Source of the DNA: Inquilinus limosus
GTDB taxonomy: Bacteria; Pseudomonadota; Alphaproteobacteria; DSM-16000; Inquilinaceae
Length of the DNA stretch: 64,000 bases
Direction: 5' to 3'
NCBI RefSeq assembly: GCF_002195995.1
Contig: NZ_NHON01000023.1
Coordinates: 1 to 64,000 of the forward strand
Below, piece after piece: positions 10,730-19,226 of this stretch. Position 1 is the first letter of the stretch; each line of letters starts with the position of its first letter. The notes below the pieces were generated by a model. It ran no database searches and was not told the origin of the DNA. It saw only the letters and a list, made by a program, of their open reading frames with translations. Both the position numbers and the translations under genes were made by a program.

Positions 10730-10878
10730 GTCCCCCCTCCCCTTGCGGGAGGGGGGTAGGGGGAGGGGTCTGCGCGCGTCCGCGCGCGAATGCGTAGGAT
10801 CGTACCGGTCAGAGTAGGCCGGTGCTCGCCGCGGGAACCCCCTCCCCCTAACCCCCTCCCGCGAGGGGAGGGGGGACT
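10730..10878. repeat. Long inverted repeat, family E, between convergent genes
   Basis: Two arms of roughly 42 bp face each other around a GC-rich centre: AGTCCCCCCTCCCC at the left, and GGGGAGGGGGGACT at the right. Each arm also folds on itself (CCCCTTGCGGGAGGGG). It lies between the convergent oppF-like gene and gnd, where it could act as a bidirectional, factor-dependent transcription barrier. There is no T-run, so it is not a classical intrinsic terminator. Confidence 0.75.
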
Positions 10879-10908
10879 CAAAGGGAGCGGTTCCGGCCCG
10901 ACCGTCGA

Positions 10909-12336
10909 TCAGCCCTGCGCCTGGCTCCAGGGGCCGTGGTGCTGGCCCTCGGCGTCGATGCGGCCGAAGCCGTGGGCGCCGAAGAAGTCGCGCTGGCCCT
11001 GGGTCAGGTCGGCGGTCGAGCGCGGCTGGCGCAGCGCCAGCCAGCGCGAGGTCGCGGCCGACAGGGCCGGCACCGCATGGCCGTGGCGGAAGGCCTCGGC
11101 CACCACCTCGGTCAGCGCGCCGGCGGCGCCCTCGAACAGCGGCGTCAGGCCCGGCGCCAGCACCAGCGTCTCCAGGTCCTGCGTCTCGTCATAGGCCGAG
11201 GCGATGCGGTCCAGCAGGGTCGAGCGGATGATGCAGCCGGCGCGCCAGATCCGCGCCACCTCGGCCAGCGGCAGCTTCCAGCCATATTCGCGCGACGCCG
11301 CCGACATGATGGCGAAGCCCTCGGTGTAGGCCAGGATCTTGCCGGCCAGGAGAGCCTTCTCCAGCAGCTCGATCGCCGCCTCGCGGTTGCCGGCCAGGGT
11401 CAGCTTCTGGGCCGCGCCGGGGAAGCGCTCGGACAGGGTCTTGCGCAGGGCGCGCTCTGCCGAGACGCCGCGCGCCTCCACCGCCGCGGTGATCGAGGAG
11501 GCGGGGGCGCCCAGCGCCAGCGCCTCGATCGCCGACCAGCGGCCGGTGCCCTTCTGGCCGGCGCTGTCGACGATGACGTCGACCAGCGGCTTGCCGGTCT
11601 TGGGATCGGTGGTCTTCAGCACGGTGGCGGTGATGTCGACGAGGTAGGAGGACAGCGGGCCCTTCGACCAGCGCTCGAACACGTCGCCGATCTCGGTGGG
11701 CGTCAGCCCCAGGCCGCGGCGCATCAGGCCGTAGACCTCGCCGATCATCTGCATGTCGGCATATTCGATGCCGTTGTGGATGGTCTTGACGAAGTGGCCG
11801 GCGCCGTCGGTGCCCAAGAGGGCGCAGCACGGCGTGCCCTCGAACTTGGCGGCGATCGCCGTGAAGATCTTGTCGACCCGGCCATAAACCTCGGGCTTGC
11901 CGCCGACCATGATCGACGGGCCGTGGCGGGCCCCTTCCTCGCCGCCCGACACGCCGACGCCGAGGAAGGCCAGGCCGGCCTTGTCCAGCGCGCCTTCGCG
12001 CCGCACCGTGTCGTGGAAGTTCGCGTTGCCGGCATCGATCAGGGCGTCGCCCTTCTCCAAGAGCGGCTGCAGCCGGGCGATGGTCTCGTCGACGGCGGTG
12101 CCGGCCTGCACCATCAGCAGGATGGCGCGGGGCTTGCGCACCGCCGCCACCAACTCCTCCGGCGTGCGGCAGGGCACCAGGCGGTCGGCCAGCGGGCCGG
12201 CCAGGGCCATCGCCTCGTCGGTCCTCTCCTGGCTGCGGTTGTACAGCGCCACCCGGAAGCCCTTCTCCGCCATGTTGAAGGCGAGGTTCCGGCCCATGAC
12301 GGCCAAGCCGACGACTGCGATGTCCGCGTCGCTCAT
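10909..12336 (-). CDS. gnd: 6-phosphogluconate dehydrogenase, decarboxylating
   Basis: This 475-residue enzyme converts 6-phosphogluconate to ribulose 5-phosphate with reduction of NADP, in the oxidative pentose phosphate pathway. The N-terminal Rossmann motif is VGLAVMGRNLAFNMAEKGF. The catalytic region has FLGVGVSGGEEGARHGPS, and K in HFVKTIHNGIEYADMQ is the expected general acid/base lysine. The C-terminal all-helical domain includes QKGTGRW. Length matches the family's long form. ATG 12336 is chosen over an upstream ATG because of the AGAAGAGG ribosome site just before it and the family N-terminus. No zwf or pgl gene is nearby. Confidence 0.96.
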   Translation of the reverse strand: MSDADIAVVGLAVMGRNLAFNMAEKGFRVALYNRSQERTDEAMALAGPLADRLVPCRTPEELVAAVRKPRAILLMVQAGTAVDETIARLQPLLEKGDALIDAGNANFHDTVRREGALDKAGLAFLGVGVSGGEEGARHGPSIMVGGKPEVYGRVDKIFTAIAAKFEGTPCCALLGTDGAGHFVKTIHNGIEYADMQMIGEVYGLMRRGLGLTPTEIGDVFERWSKGPLSSYLVDITATVLKTTDPKTGKPLVDVIVDSAGQKGTGRWSAIEALALGAPASSITAAVEARGVSAERALRKTLSERFPGAAQKLTLAGNREAAIELLEKALLAGKILAYTEGFAIMSAASREYGWKLPLAEVARIWRAGCIIRSTLLDRIASAYDETQDLETLVLAPGLTPLFEGAAGALTEVVAEAFRHGHAVPALSAATSRWLALRQPRSTADLTQGQRDFFGAHGFGRIDAEGQHHGPWSQAQG

Positions 12337-12434
12337 CTGATGCCTCTTCTCTGTCCGCTGATGACCAGACGGCCGATCGATGAGGCTATCGATAGTCAAC
12401 CGCCGCTGCCTTGTCCATGGCGGCGGCCGGGTTG

Positions 12435-13397
12435 TCAGACAAGATGGCGCTTCAGCGCCGCCACCACGTCGTCACGGGCCTCGCGGGCCCGGGACAGCAG
12501 GCGCGTCTGGGCCAGGAAGCCGTGCGGCATGTCGGGATAGACCTTGAGGCTGTGCGTCGCGCCGATCCGGCTCAGCCGTTGGTCCAGGGCCAGCGTGTCG
12601 TCCAGCAGCGGGTCGAGCGCGGCGGCGAGCAGCAGCAGCGGCGGCAGGCCGCCCAGATCGGCGGTCAGCGGCGCCGCCTGCGGGTCGTCGCGCAGCGCCG
12701 GGTCGCGCAGATACTGGGTCCAGAACCACTCCAGCTTGGCGGTCGACAGGCCGTAGCGCCCGTCGCCGAAATCGCGATGCGACGGCGTGTCGTGGTTCGC
12801 CGACAGCATGCCGTAGACCAGGGCGCCGAAGGACGGCAGCGTCTCGCCAAGGTCGCGCAGCCGCAGCAGCGTGGCCAGGGCCAGGTTGCCGCCGGCGGAA
12901 TCGCCGCCGATGCCGATCCGCCCGGCATCGATGCCCAGCGTGGCCGCATTGGCGCGCAGCCACTGCACCACGCCCACGGCCTGGTCGCGCGCGGTCGGGA
13001 ATTTGTGCTCGGGCGCCAGGGCATAGTCCAGGCCGACCACCACCACCCGAGCGTCGCGCGCGACCTCGCGCTTCCAGCGGTCCAGCGAGTCGATGCCGCC
13101 CAGCGCGAAGCCGCCGCCATGGGCGTGCAGATAGGCCGGCAGCGGGCCGGACGCGCCGTCCGGATAGTACACCCGCACCCGCACCGGCACCGGCAGCTCG
13201 GCCAGCACATGCTCCTCGACCCGGGCCAGCGGCGGCGCGTCCTGGTTCAGGAAGGCCTGCAGCGTCGCCGCATGGCCGCGGGCGACGACGATGGGCGTCG
13301 CCAGCACGTCGGCCTGGACGATGCCGCTCTCGCGCAGCAGCGCCTGGCCGGCGAGGAATTCGGGGGCAAGGCCCGGCGGGGTCAGGGCGTCCGGCAT
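12435..13397 (-). CDS. Alpha/beta hydrolase, hormone-sensitive-lipase type esterase
   Basis: This 320-residue cytosolic esterase belongs to bacterial family IV. The oxyanion-hole motif HAHGGGF is at residues 91-97. The nucleophile S167 is in GDSAGG, with D262 in LDPLLDD and H292 in MPHGF completing the triad. It hydrolyses short-chain esters; the physiological substrate is not evident. It ends a leftward group of SDR, small protein and esterase, which may be one transcript. Confidence 0.93.
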   Translation of the reverse strand: MPDALTPPGLAPEFLAGQALLRESGIVQADVLATPIVVARGHAATLQAFLNQDAPPLARVEEHVLAELPVPVRVRVYYPDGASGPLPAYLHAHGGGFALGGIDSLDRWKREVARDARVVVVGLDYALAPEHKFPTARDQAVGVVQWLRANAATLGIDAGRIGIGGDSAGGNLALATLLRLRDLGETLPSFGALVYGMLSANHDTPSHRDFGDGRYGLSTAKLEWFWTQYLRDPALRDDPQAAPLTADLGGLPPLLLLAAALDPLLDDTLALDQRLSRIGATHSLKVYPDMPHGFLAQTRLLSRAREARDDVVAALKRHLV

Positions 13398-13413
13398 AGG
13401 AGAACCTCGGTCG

Positions 13414-13566
13414 TCAGCGGGGCAGGGGCAGCCGGATGGCGGCCCGCACCCGGTCCAGCAGGCGCGGCGCCGCCGGCCGGGTGCGGCGCGGCGGCTCGCA
13501 GCGTTCCTCGGGCCCCTCGGGCAACCGGCTCTCCAGTGTGTGGATCAGCCAACCGATCGTGTCCAT
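13414..13566 (-). CDS. Small hypothetical protein, 50 residues
   Basis: A 50-codon frame begins at ATG 13566 with a good ribosome site (GGAGGG a few bases upstream). It lies 22 bases after the SDR stop and 16 bases before the esterase start, in the same direction. The product starts MDTIGWLIHTLESRLPEG and ends in a proline- and arginine-rich basic tail. No membrane segment or known domain is visible. Position and ribosome site favour a real gene, but it could be noncoding linker. Confidence 0.5.
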   Translation of the reverse strand: MDTIGWLIHTLESRLPEGPEERCEPPRRTRPAAPRLLDRVRAAIRLPLPR

Positions 13567-13588
13567 GGGCCCTCCGGTGCTCGGGATG

Positions 13589-14293
13589 TCAGAAGGTCTC
13601 CACCCAGGGCCGCAGCTCGATCTCCCAGCTCCAGGCGTTGCGCGGCTGGCGCAGCAGGTCGACATAGCTCTGGGCGATGGCGTCGGGGTCCAGGGTGCTG
13701 TCCGGCTTGGCCGGCGGGTCCTCGCGCCCGGCCTCGCGGATCTGGCCGTCGATCACGACATGGGCGATATGGATGCCCTGCGGCGCCAGCTCGCGCGCCA
13801 TGCTCTGGGCCAGGCCGCGCAGCGCGAACTTGCCCATGGCGAAGGGGGCCGAGCGGGCATAGCCCTTGACGCTGGCCGAGGCGCCGGTGAACAGGATGGC
13901 GCCGCGCTTCTTCGGCAGCATCCGCCGCGCCGCCTGCTGGCCGACCAGGAAGCCGCCGAAGGCCGTGACCGCCAGCACCCGCTGCACCTCGGCCGGGTTC
14001 AAATCGGCCAGCGGGCCGCGCAGCCGGCCGCTGGCGTTGTAGACCACCACATCCGGGTCGCCGCCGAAGCGCTGCTGCACGGCGTCGAACAGCCCGGCCA
14101 CCGCCTGGGCGTCCGATGCGTCGGCGGCAAAGCCGGCGGCGCCGGTCTCCTCCAGCAGCGGCCTCAGCTTGTCGGTGTCGCGCGCGGCGACGGCGACGCG
14201 CATACCCTGGCGGCTGAGCAGCCGGGTCAGCGAGGCGCTGAGCCCGCTGCCGGTGCCGACGATCAGGGCTGTCTTGTAGCTCTCGCGGCTCAT
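13589..14293 (-). CDS. SDR family protein lacking the catalytic tyrosine
   Basis: This 234-residue Rossmann protein has the SDR cofactor turn VGTGSGLSAS (residues 12-21), NASG at about 86-89 and the serine region TGASAS around 137-142. At the YxxxK catalytic position the sequence reads F151-A-M-G-K155, so the tyrosine is phenylalanine while the lysine is kept. Classical ketoreductase chemistry should be impaired. The protein may bind NAD(P) for another reaction or a regulatory role. It is probably transcribed with the small protein and esterase downstream. Confidence 0.87.
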   Translation of the reverse strand: MSRESYKTALIVGTGSGLSASLTRLLSRQGMRVAVAARDTDKLRPLLEETGAAGFAADASDAQAVAGLFDAVQQRFGGDPDVVVYNASGRLRGPLADLNPAEVQRVLAVTAFGGFLVGQQAARRMLPKKRGAILFTGASASVKGYARSAPFAMGKFALRGLAQSMARELAPQGIHIAHVVIDGQIREAGREDPPAKPDSTLDPDAIAQSYVDLLRQPRNAWSWEIELRPWVETF

Positions 14294-14386
14294 GGCTGTC
14301 CTCAGGACCGGGATGGCTGCGCCGGGTTCGGCTCCACCCCTGTCCTATCATGTCGTCGGCGACTTCCCCAGCCGCAAGACGGGATC

Positions 14387-14962
14387 TCAGGCGGGCGGGC
14401 GGATCGCGCCATAGGCGCCGCGCCAGTACAGCAGCGGATCCGTGCCGGGGGCACCTCCGGTGCCGCCGGCGCCATGCAGCGCCTGCACCCGGCCGATCAG
14501 GATGTCGTGGGAGTGGCGCTGGATCCGCTCCTCCAGCGTGCAGTCGAAGGCGACCAGCGCGTCGGCCAGGATCGGCGCGCCGCTGGCCAGCCGGATCCAG
14601 CGGGCGCCGGCGAAGCGGGCCTCGCCCTTCTCGCCGTTGCGGCCGGCGAAGCGGTCGGCGATCGGGTGCTGCGACGCCGCCAGCACGTTGATGCCGAAAT
14701 GGGCGTGCCGGACCAGCAGCGGCCAGGCCGAGGCCGAGCGGTTGACGCAGACCAGCACGGTCGGCGGGTCGGCCGATAGCGACACCACCGAGGTGGCGGT
14801 CAGGCCGTTGCGCTCCGCCCCCAGCCCGGCGGTGACGATGCTGACCGCCCCCGCCAGGTGGCGCATGGCGCCGCGGAAGGCGTCGTCGGTCACCGGCGGG
14901 TGGCGTTCTTCCAGGGGCTCCAGCCCGGCCGCAGCCAAGGCGAGCAGGGTGTCGAGGCTCAT
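14387..14962 (-). CDS. Flavin reductase-like protein, FMN-binding split barrel
   Basis: This 191-residue protein has the flavin reductase-like core: FRGAMRHLAGAVSIVTAG at the start of the barrel, NGLTATSVVSLSADPPTVLVC, then FGINVLAASQ. Such proteins supply reduced FMN to two-component monooxygenases. The start overlaps by 4 bases (ATGA) the end of the SsuA-like gene, and the same leftward unit encodes two FMN-type monooxygenases (16091-17182 and 17204-18370). It is therefore probably their reductase partner, the role of SsuE, but of an unrelated fold. Confidence 0.9.
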   Translation of the reverse strand: MSLDTLLALAAAGLEPLEERHPPVTDDAFRGAMRHLAGAVSIVTAGLGAERNGLTATSVVSLSADPPTVLVCVNRSASAWPLLVRHAHFGINVLAASQHPIADRFAGRNGEKGEARFAGARWIRLASGAPILADALVAFDCTLEERIQRHSHDILIGRVQALHGAGGTGGAPGTDPLLYWRGAYGAIRPPA

Positions 14963-15903
14963 TTCTTCGCCAGCTCCGCCAGCACCGGGTCGTTGAACGA
15001 GCGGTCCAGCACGGTGTTCGCGTCCAGCTGCGTCTGGATCAGCCCGGCGCGGAAATAGAGGTCGATGGTCTTCTGCTCGTCCGCCACCACGGTGTCGTCG
15101 ATCGCCACCGGCCGCACGGCCTGGCGCGACAGGTATTGCAGCGCCACCTCCTGCGGCAGGCCGACCAGCTTGCTCCAGATCCCGGCATAGGCCGGATAGT
15201 TGGTGGTGCCCCAGCTTCGCGCCTTCGCCAGCCGGCCGACGAAATCCTGCAGCGCCGCGCGCTTGGCCTCGATCGCATCCGGCCGGGCGACCAGGAAGCT
15301 CAAGCCCGGCGTGATGCCGACGCCGGTGACCACACGCCGCGCGCCCTCCTGCAGTTCCAGCTGCGAGGTGTAGGGCTCCCAGGTCGACCAGCCGTCGATG
15401 GCGCCGCTGGACAGGGCGGCCTTGGCCTCGGCCGGCAGCAGGAAGACGATGGTCACCGCGTCCGGTTTCAGCCCGGCATTCTCCAGCGCCGCCAGGATCA
15501 GCTGGTGGCCGATCGAGCCGCGGCCGGTGCCGACGGTCTTGCCGGCCAGGTCCTGCAGGCCCTGTACCGGCGAGTCCTTGGGCACGACGATGGCCAGCCC
15601 GTCCTGCTTCGACCGGATCGCGGCGATCGCCTTGACCGGCACCCCGGCCGCGGCGGCGAAGGTGAAGGGCGCGTCGCCGACGCTGCCGGCATCGATGGCG
15701 TCGGCGTTCAGTGCCTCCAGCAGCGGCGCGGCGGCCGGGAACTCGCTCCATTCCACCCGGTAGGGCAGGTCGGACAGCACGCCCGCCGCCTCCATCACCG
15801 ACCGGGCATTGCCCTTCTGGTCGCCGACCCGCAGCACGGTCTCGGCGTTGGCCGTGCCGGTGATCGCCAGGGCCAGGACGAGCCCGGCCAGGATGCGCTT
15901 CAT
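14959..15903 (-). CDS. Aliphatic sulfonate ABC transporter substrate-binding protein (SsuA-like)
   Basis: This 314-residue periplasmic protein has an Sec signal peptide (MKRILAGLVLALAITGTANA), then RVGDQKGNARSVMEAAG, YRVEWSEFPAAAPLLEALNA and DAGSVGDAPFTFAAAAGV, all typical of SsuA. ATG 15903 is preferred to 15930 because it begins the signal peptide. It captures sulfonates for the permease and ATPase encoded upstream (18375-20114). A family F repeat separates it from the monooxygenase genes. Confidence 0.92.
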   Translation of the reverse strand: MKRILAGLVLALAITGTANAETVLRVGDQKGNARSVMEAAGVLSDLPYRVEWSEFPAAAPLLEALNADAIDAGSVGDAPFTFAAAAGVPVKAIAAIRSKQDGLAIVVPKDSPVQGLQDLAGKTVGTGRGSIGHQLILAALENAGLKPDAVTIVFLLPAEAKAALSSGAIDGWSTWEPYTSQLELQEGARRVVTGVGITPGLSFLVARPDAIEAKRAALQDFVGRLAKARSWGTTNYPAYAGIWSKLVGLPQEVALQYLSRQAVRPVAIDDTVVADEQKTIDLYFRAGLIQTQLDANTVLDRSFNDPVLAELAKK

Positions 15904-15931
15904 GACAGGAACTCCCATCTCATTCGGCACC

Positions 15932-16074
15932 GAGCCACCCCCTCACCCTCCCGTCGCCAACGCGACGGGCCCCTCCCTCTCCCCAAGGAGAGGGGAACAG
16001 GAGCTGCGGCCCCTTTACCTCTCCCCAGGGGAGAGGTCGAAATCGCGCAGCGATTTCGGGTGAGGGGGTGGCTC
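15932..16074. repeat. Palindromic repeat, family F (copy 2)
   Basis: The ends are perfect 17-bp inverted repeats (GAGCCACCCCCTCACCC and its complement at 16058-16074). The interior contains the same CGAAATCGC-GCA-GCGATTTCG hairpin as the copy at the left window edge. It fills the gap between the SsuD-like and SsuA-like genes of one leftward unit and could attenuate or protect the transcript. Confidence 0.88.
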
Positions 16075-16090
16075 CGGCCCATCCGATGTC

Positions 16091-17182
16091 TCACTCCGCC
16101 GCCGTCGCGCTGGCGCGGACCCGGTCGGCGACCAGCTTGCGGGTCAGCGGGATCAGTTCGCGGCCATAGTCGATGGCGTCGTCCAGCGGGTCGAAGCCGC
16201 GGATCAGGAAGGTGGTGACGCCGAGGTCGTAATAGTCCAGCAGCGCGTCGGCCACCTGCTCCGGCGTGCCGACCAGCGCGGTCGAGTTGCCCTTGGCGCC
16301 GGTCAGGGCGGCGATGCCGGTCCACAGCCGCTTGTCCAGCCGAGGGCCCTGCGCGGCCGCCTCCAGCAGGCGCAGCGACCCGGAATTGGCGGGGTCGGCG
16401 GTGCGCTTGTAGCCGGTCCTGTCCTGCACCGCGCGCGCCTGCTCCAGGATCGCATCGGCGCGGGCCCAGGCCTTCTCCTCGGTGTCGGCCAGGATCGGCC
16501 GCAGCGACAGGCTGAAGCGCAGCTGCCGGCTGTGCTTCGCGGCGGAAGCGCGCACCCGGCCGGTCAGCTCGCGCACCTGGGCGTGGGTCTCGCCCCACAG
16601 CGCGTAGATGTCGGCATGCTTGCCGGCCACCTGGATCGCCGCGTCGGAGGCGCCGCCGAAATAGATCGGGATGTGCGGCGGCCGCACCGACCGGACGGTC
16701 GAGAAGCCGCGCTCGAACCGGTAATGCGCCCCCTCATGGTCGAAGGGCGCGTCGCTGGTCCAGATCTTCCGCAGGATGCCGAGATATTCGTCGGTGCGGG
16801 CGTAGCGCTCGTCCTTGGTCAGGAAGTCGCCGTCCTGGCGCAGCTCGGCATCGTCGCCGCCGGTGATGATGTGCACGGCGACGCGGCCGCCGGTCAGCTG
16901 GTCCAGCGTCGCGAATTGCCGCGCCGCCAGGGTCGGGGCGGTGAAGCCGGGCCGGTGCGCGATCATCAGCCCCAGCTTTTCGGTCACCGTGGCGGCATGG
17001 CCGGCGACCAGGATGCTTTCCGGCGAGGTCGAGTGGAAGGCGACCAGGGCGCGGTCGAAGCCGGCGGCCTCATGCGCCCGGGCCACGGTCTCGATATAGG
17101 GCACGTCGATCACCGGCCCGCTGGCGGGGCGGGTCTCGGAGAAGTCGCGGGTGCCGATGAAACCGATGAATTCGACGCTCAT
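16091..17182 (-). CDS. FMNH2-dependent alkanesulfonate monooxygenase (SsuD-like, LLM class)
   Basis: This 363-residue luciferase-like enzyme uses reduced FMN and oxygen to cleave the C-S bond of alkanesulfonates, releasing sulfite and an aldehyde. SsuD-like segments include RPGFTAPTLAARQFATLD, GGRVAVHIITGG, DERYARTDEY, IPIYFGGASDAA and TALVGTPEQVADAL. Length is close to E. coli SsuD. It is encoded in one leftward unit with an SsuBC-type transporter, a DszC-like flavoprotein, an SsuA-like protein and a flavin reductase, which strongly supports sulfonate-sulfur assimilation. Confidence 0.9.
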   Translation of the reverse strand: MSVEFIGFIGTRDFSETRPASGPVIDVPYIETVARAHEAAGFDRALVAFHSTSPESILVAGHAATVTEKLGLMIAHRPGFTAPTLAARQFATLDQLTGGRVAVHIITGGDDAELRQDGDFLTKDERYARTDEYLGILRKIWTSDAPFDHEGAHYRFERGFSTVRSVRPPHIPIYFGGASDAAIQVAGKHADIYALWGETHAQVRELTGRVRASAAKHSRQLRFSLSLRPILADTEEKAWARADAILEQARAVQDRTGYKRTADPANSGSLRLLEAAAQGPRLDKRLWTGIAALTGAKGNSTALVGTPEQVADALLDYYDLGVTTFLIRGFDPLDDAIDYGRELIPLTRKLVADRVRASATAAE

Positions 17183-17203
17183 GGCGAAATCCTCGAAGCG
17201 ATG

Positions 17204-18370
17204 TCAGAGGCCGAGGGCCAGGCGGCCGGCGGCGAGGCGGATGGAATCGTCCTGCGGCGTGTGGATGCGGGCGCACAGCACGTCGCGGTAATGCCGCTCC
17301 AGCGGGTTGGCCCGGGCCAGGCCGGGATTGCCGGTCAGCCGCACCGCGGCCTCGACCGCGGCGATGGCGTTGCCGGTGACGGTCAGCTTGACGATGCCGC
17401 TCTCATTGGGGGAGGGCGGGCGGCCGTCATCGACGTCGCGGGCGGCGCTGGCCAGGAGGCGGGCATTGACCGCCAGCCTCGCCTCGATCTCGCCGACCGC
17501 GTCCTGCATTCGCGGCAGGGTGGCCAGCGGCGCGCCGAGATTGGCCGGGGCGCGGGTCTTCAGGAACCCGACGAACCAGTCGCGGGCGGCGCGGGCGATG
17601 CCGTCATAGAGGGCGCCGATCAGCACCGCGCCCCAGGCCGACTTCACCGGCTCCGGCACGCGCCAGGCCTCGGGCGGGCGCAGGTCGACCGCGTGGTCCA
17701 GCGGCACCGGCACGTCGTCCAGGATCACGTCATGGCTGTTGGTGGCGCGCATGCCGAGCTGGTCCCAGCTCTCGACCACGCGGATGCCGGGCGACTTCGC
17801 GGGCACCAGGATCGTCCCGACGCGCGGCTCGGCCTCGTCGGTCACGGCCCAGACCGCGAGCCAGGACAGGATCGGGATGCCGGTGGCGAAGATCTTGTGG
17901 CCGGAAACGCGCCAGCCCTCCGGCGTGTGCCGCGCCACCGTCGCCGGCACGCCGCCGCGGGCCGGCGTGCCCAGCTCCGGCTCGACCCTCAGGGCGTTGA
18001 TCAGCGACACGCCGGCGGCGGCCTCACGGCCCAGCCGCTCCGCCAGGGGCGCCGGCCAGCCGCGCTCCTCCATCGAGGCGTGCTGCAGATACTGCATCGA
18101 CAGCACCAGGGCGGTGGACGGCTCGCCCCGGGCGATGCCGCCGATCACCGCGGCGGCGTCCCGCAGCCCGCCGCCGAGGCCGCCGAAGCGCCGCGGCGTC
18201 ACCAGGGCCAGCAGACCTGCCTCGGCCAGCCGGTCGAAATTGGCGAAGGGGAAGGCGCCGTTGCGGTCATGCTCCGCCGCCGTCCGGGAAAACTCCCCGG
18301 CCAGGGCGGCCACCGTGTCCGCCAGGGTCGGCGGCGCATCGATGCTGCGCAATTGGTCCGGCCGGGCCAT
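17204..18370 (-). CDS. Acyl-CoA dehydrogenase-like flavin monooxygenase (SfnB/DszC family)
   Basis: This 388-residue protein has the acyl-CoA dehydrogenase fold, with an N-terminal helical domain (TPRRFGGLGGGLRDAAAV), the middle beta domain (WRVSGHKIFATGIPILSW, WDQLGMRATNSHDVILDDV) and a C-terminal four-helix domain. No catalytic Glu context typical of acyl-CoA dehydrogenases is obvious. Genomic position between SsuD and SsuB homologues argues for the SfnB/DszC/SfnC group of reduced-flavin enzymes acting on organosulfur compounds. The start ATG 18370 is 4 bases from the ATPase stop. Its substrate is not known. Confidence 0.86.
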   Translation of the reverse strand: MARPDQLRSIDAPPTLADTVAALAGEFSRTAAEHDRNGAFPFANFDRLAEAGLLALVTPRRFGGLGGGLRDAAAVIGGIARGEPSTALVLSMQYLQHASMEERGWPAPLAERLGREAAAGVSLINALRVEPELGTPARGGVPATVARHTPEGWRVSGHKIFATGIPILSWLAVWAVTDEAEPRVGTILVPAKSPGIRVVESWDQLGMRATNSHDVILDDVPVPLDHAVDLRPPEAWRVPEPVKSAWGAVLIGALYDGIARAARDWFVGFLKTRAPANLGAPLATLPRMQDAVGEIEARLAVNARLLASAARDVDDGRPPSPNESGIVKLTVTGNAIAAVEAAVRLTGNPGLARANPLERHYRDVLCARIHTPQDDSIRLAAGRLALGL

Positions 18371-18374
18371 CGCC

Positions 18375-19214
18375 TCAGGCTCCGGCCGGGGCAGCAACCG
18401 GATGGCCGGCGGGCACGGGCCGCCCGGCGGGACGATGGGCAACCGGCGCCGCCTCGCCCTCGAACTCGTCGACGCCGAGATCGGCCAGCAGCCGGGCGCG
18501 CAGCCGGACGAAGCCGGGGTCGCCGTGGCGGCGCGGGCGGTCCAGCGCGATCGGGATGTCGGTGGCGATGCGGCCGTCGGCCAGCACCAGCACCCGGTCG
18601 GCCAGCAGCAGCGCCTCGTCGACATCGTGGGTGACCAGCAGCACCGCCGGGCGATGCGCCTGCCACAGCGACCCGACCAGCCCCTGCATCTTCATCCGGG
18701 TCAGGGCGTCCAGCGCGGCGAAAGGCTCGTCCAGCAGCAGCAGGCGCGGCTCGCGCACCAGGGCTCGGGCCAGGGCGGTGCGCGAGGCCTCGCCGCCCGA
18801 CAAGGTCAGCGGCCAGGCGTCGATCCGGTGCGACAGCCCGACCTCCTGCAGCGCCGCGACGGCACGGTCGCGCGCGCCGGCCCCGGGCAGCCCCAGCGCG
18901 ACGTTGCGCCAGACGCTCTTCCACGGCAGCAGCCGCGGCTCCTGGAACACCACGGTGCGCTCCGACGGCACCGTCACGGTGCCGGAAGGGGCGGGATCCA
19001 GCCCGGCCAGGGTGCGCAGCAGCGTCGACTTGCCGGAGCCGCTGCGGCCCAAGAGGGCGACGAAGGCGCCGTCGGCGATGTCGAGGTCGAGATGGTCGAG
19101 GATGTTGGGGCCGCCGAAGGATCGGGTCAGGCCGCGGATACGGACGATATCCGGGCGGTCCTGCGGGGCGGCGTCGGCGATCTGGCGGGCGACGGAGAGG
19201 GGCACGGGGCGCAT
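18375..19214 (-). CDS. Sulfonate/nitrate/taurine-type ABC transporter ATPase (SsuB-like)
   Basis: This 279-residue ATPase has Walker A GRSGSGKST, Q-loop VFQEPRLLPWKSVWRNVALG, signature LSGGEASRTALARAL and Walker B LLLLDEPFAALDALTR. The VFQEPRLLPW pattern is characteristic of SsuB/TauB. It energises the permease encoded 12 bases upstream. The C-terminal 40 residues form a proline-rich tail of unclear role. Confidence 0.93.
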   Translation of the reverse strand: MRPVPLSVARQIADAAPQDRPDIVRIRGLTRSFGGPNILDHLDLDIADGAFVALLGRSGSGKSTLLRTLAGLDPAPSGTVTVPSERTVVFQEPRLLPWKSVWRNVALGLPGAGARDRAVAALQEVGLSHRIDAWPLTLSGGEASRTALARALVREPRLLLLDEPFAALDALTRMKMQGLVGSLWQAHRPAVLLVTHDVDEALLLADRVLVLADGRIATDIPIALDRPRRHGDPGFVRLRARLLADLGVDEFEGEAAPVAHRPAGRPVPAGHPVAAPAGA

Positions 19215-19226
19215 CCTTTGCGAAGC

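Noticed and set aside
10730-10878. Calling the family E inverted repeat an intrinsic terminator
   Set aside because: The stems are strong but no U-tract follows on either strand; it was kept as a repeat with possible factor-dependent termination.
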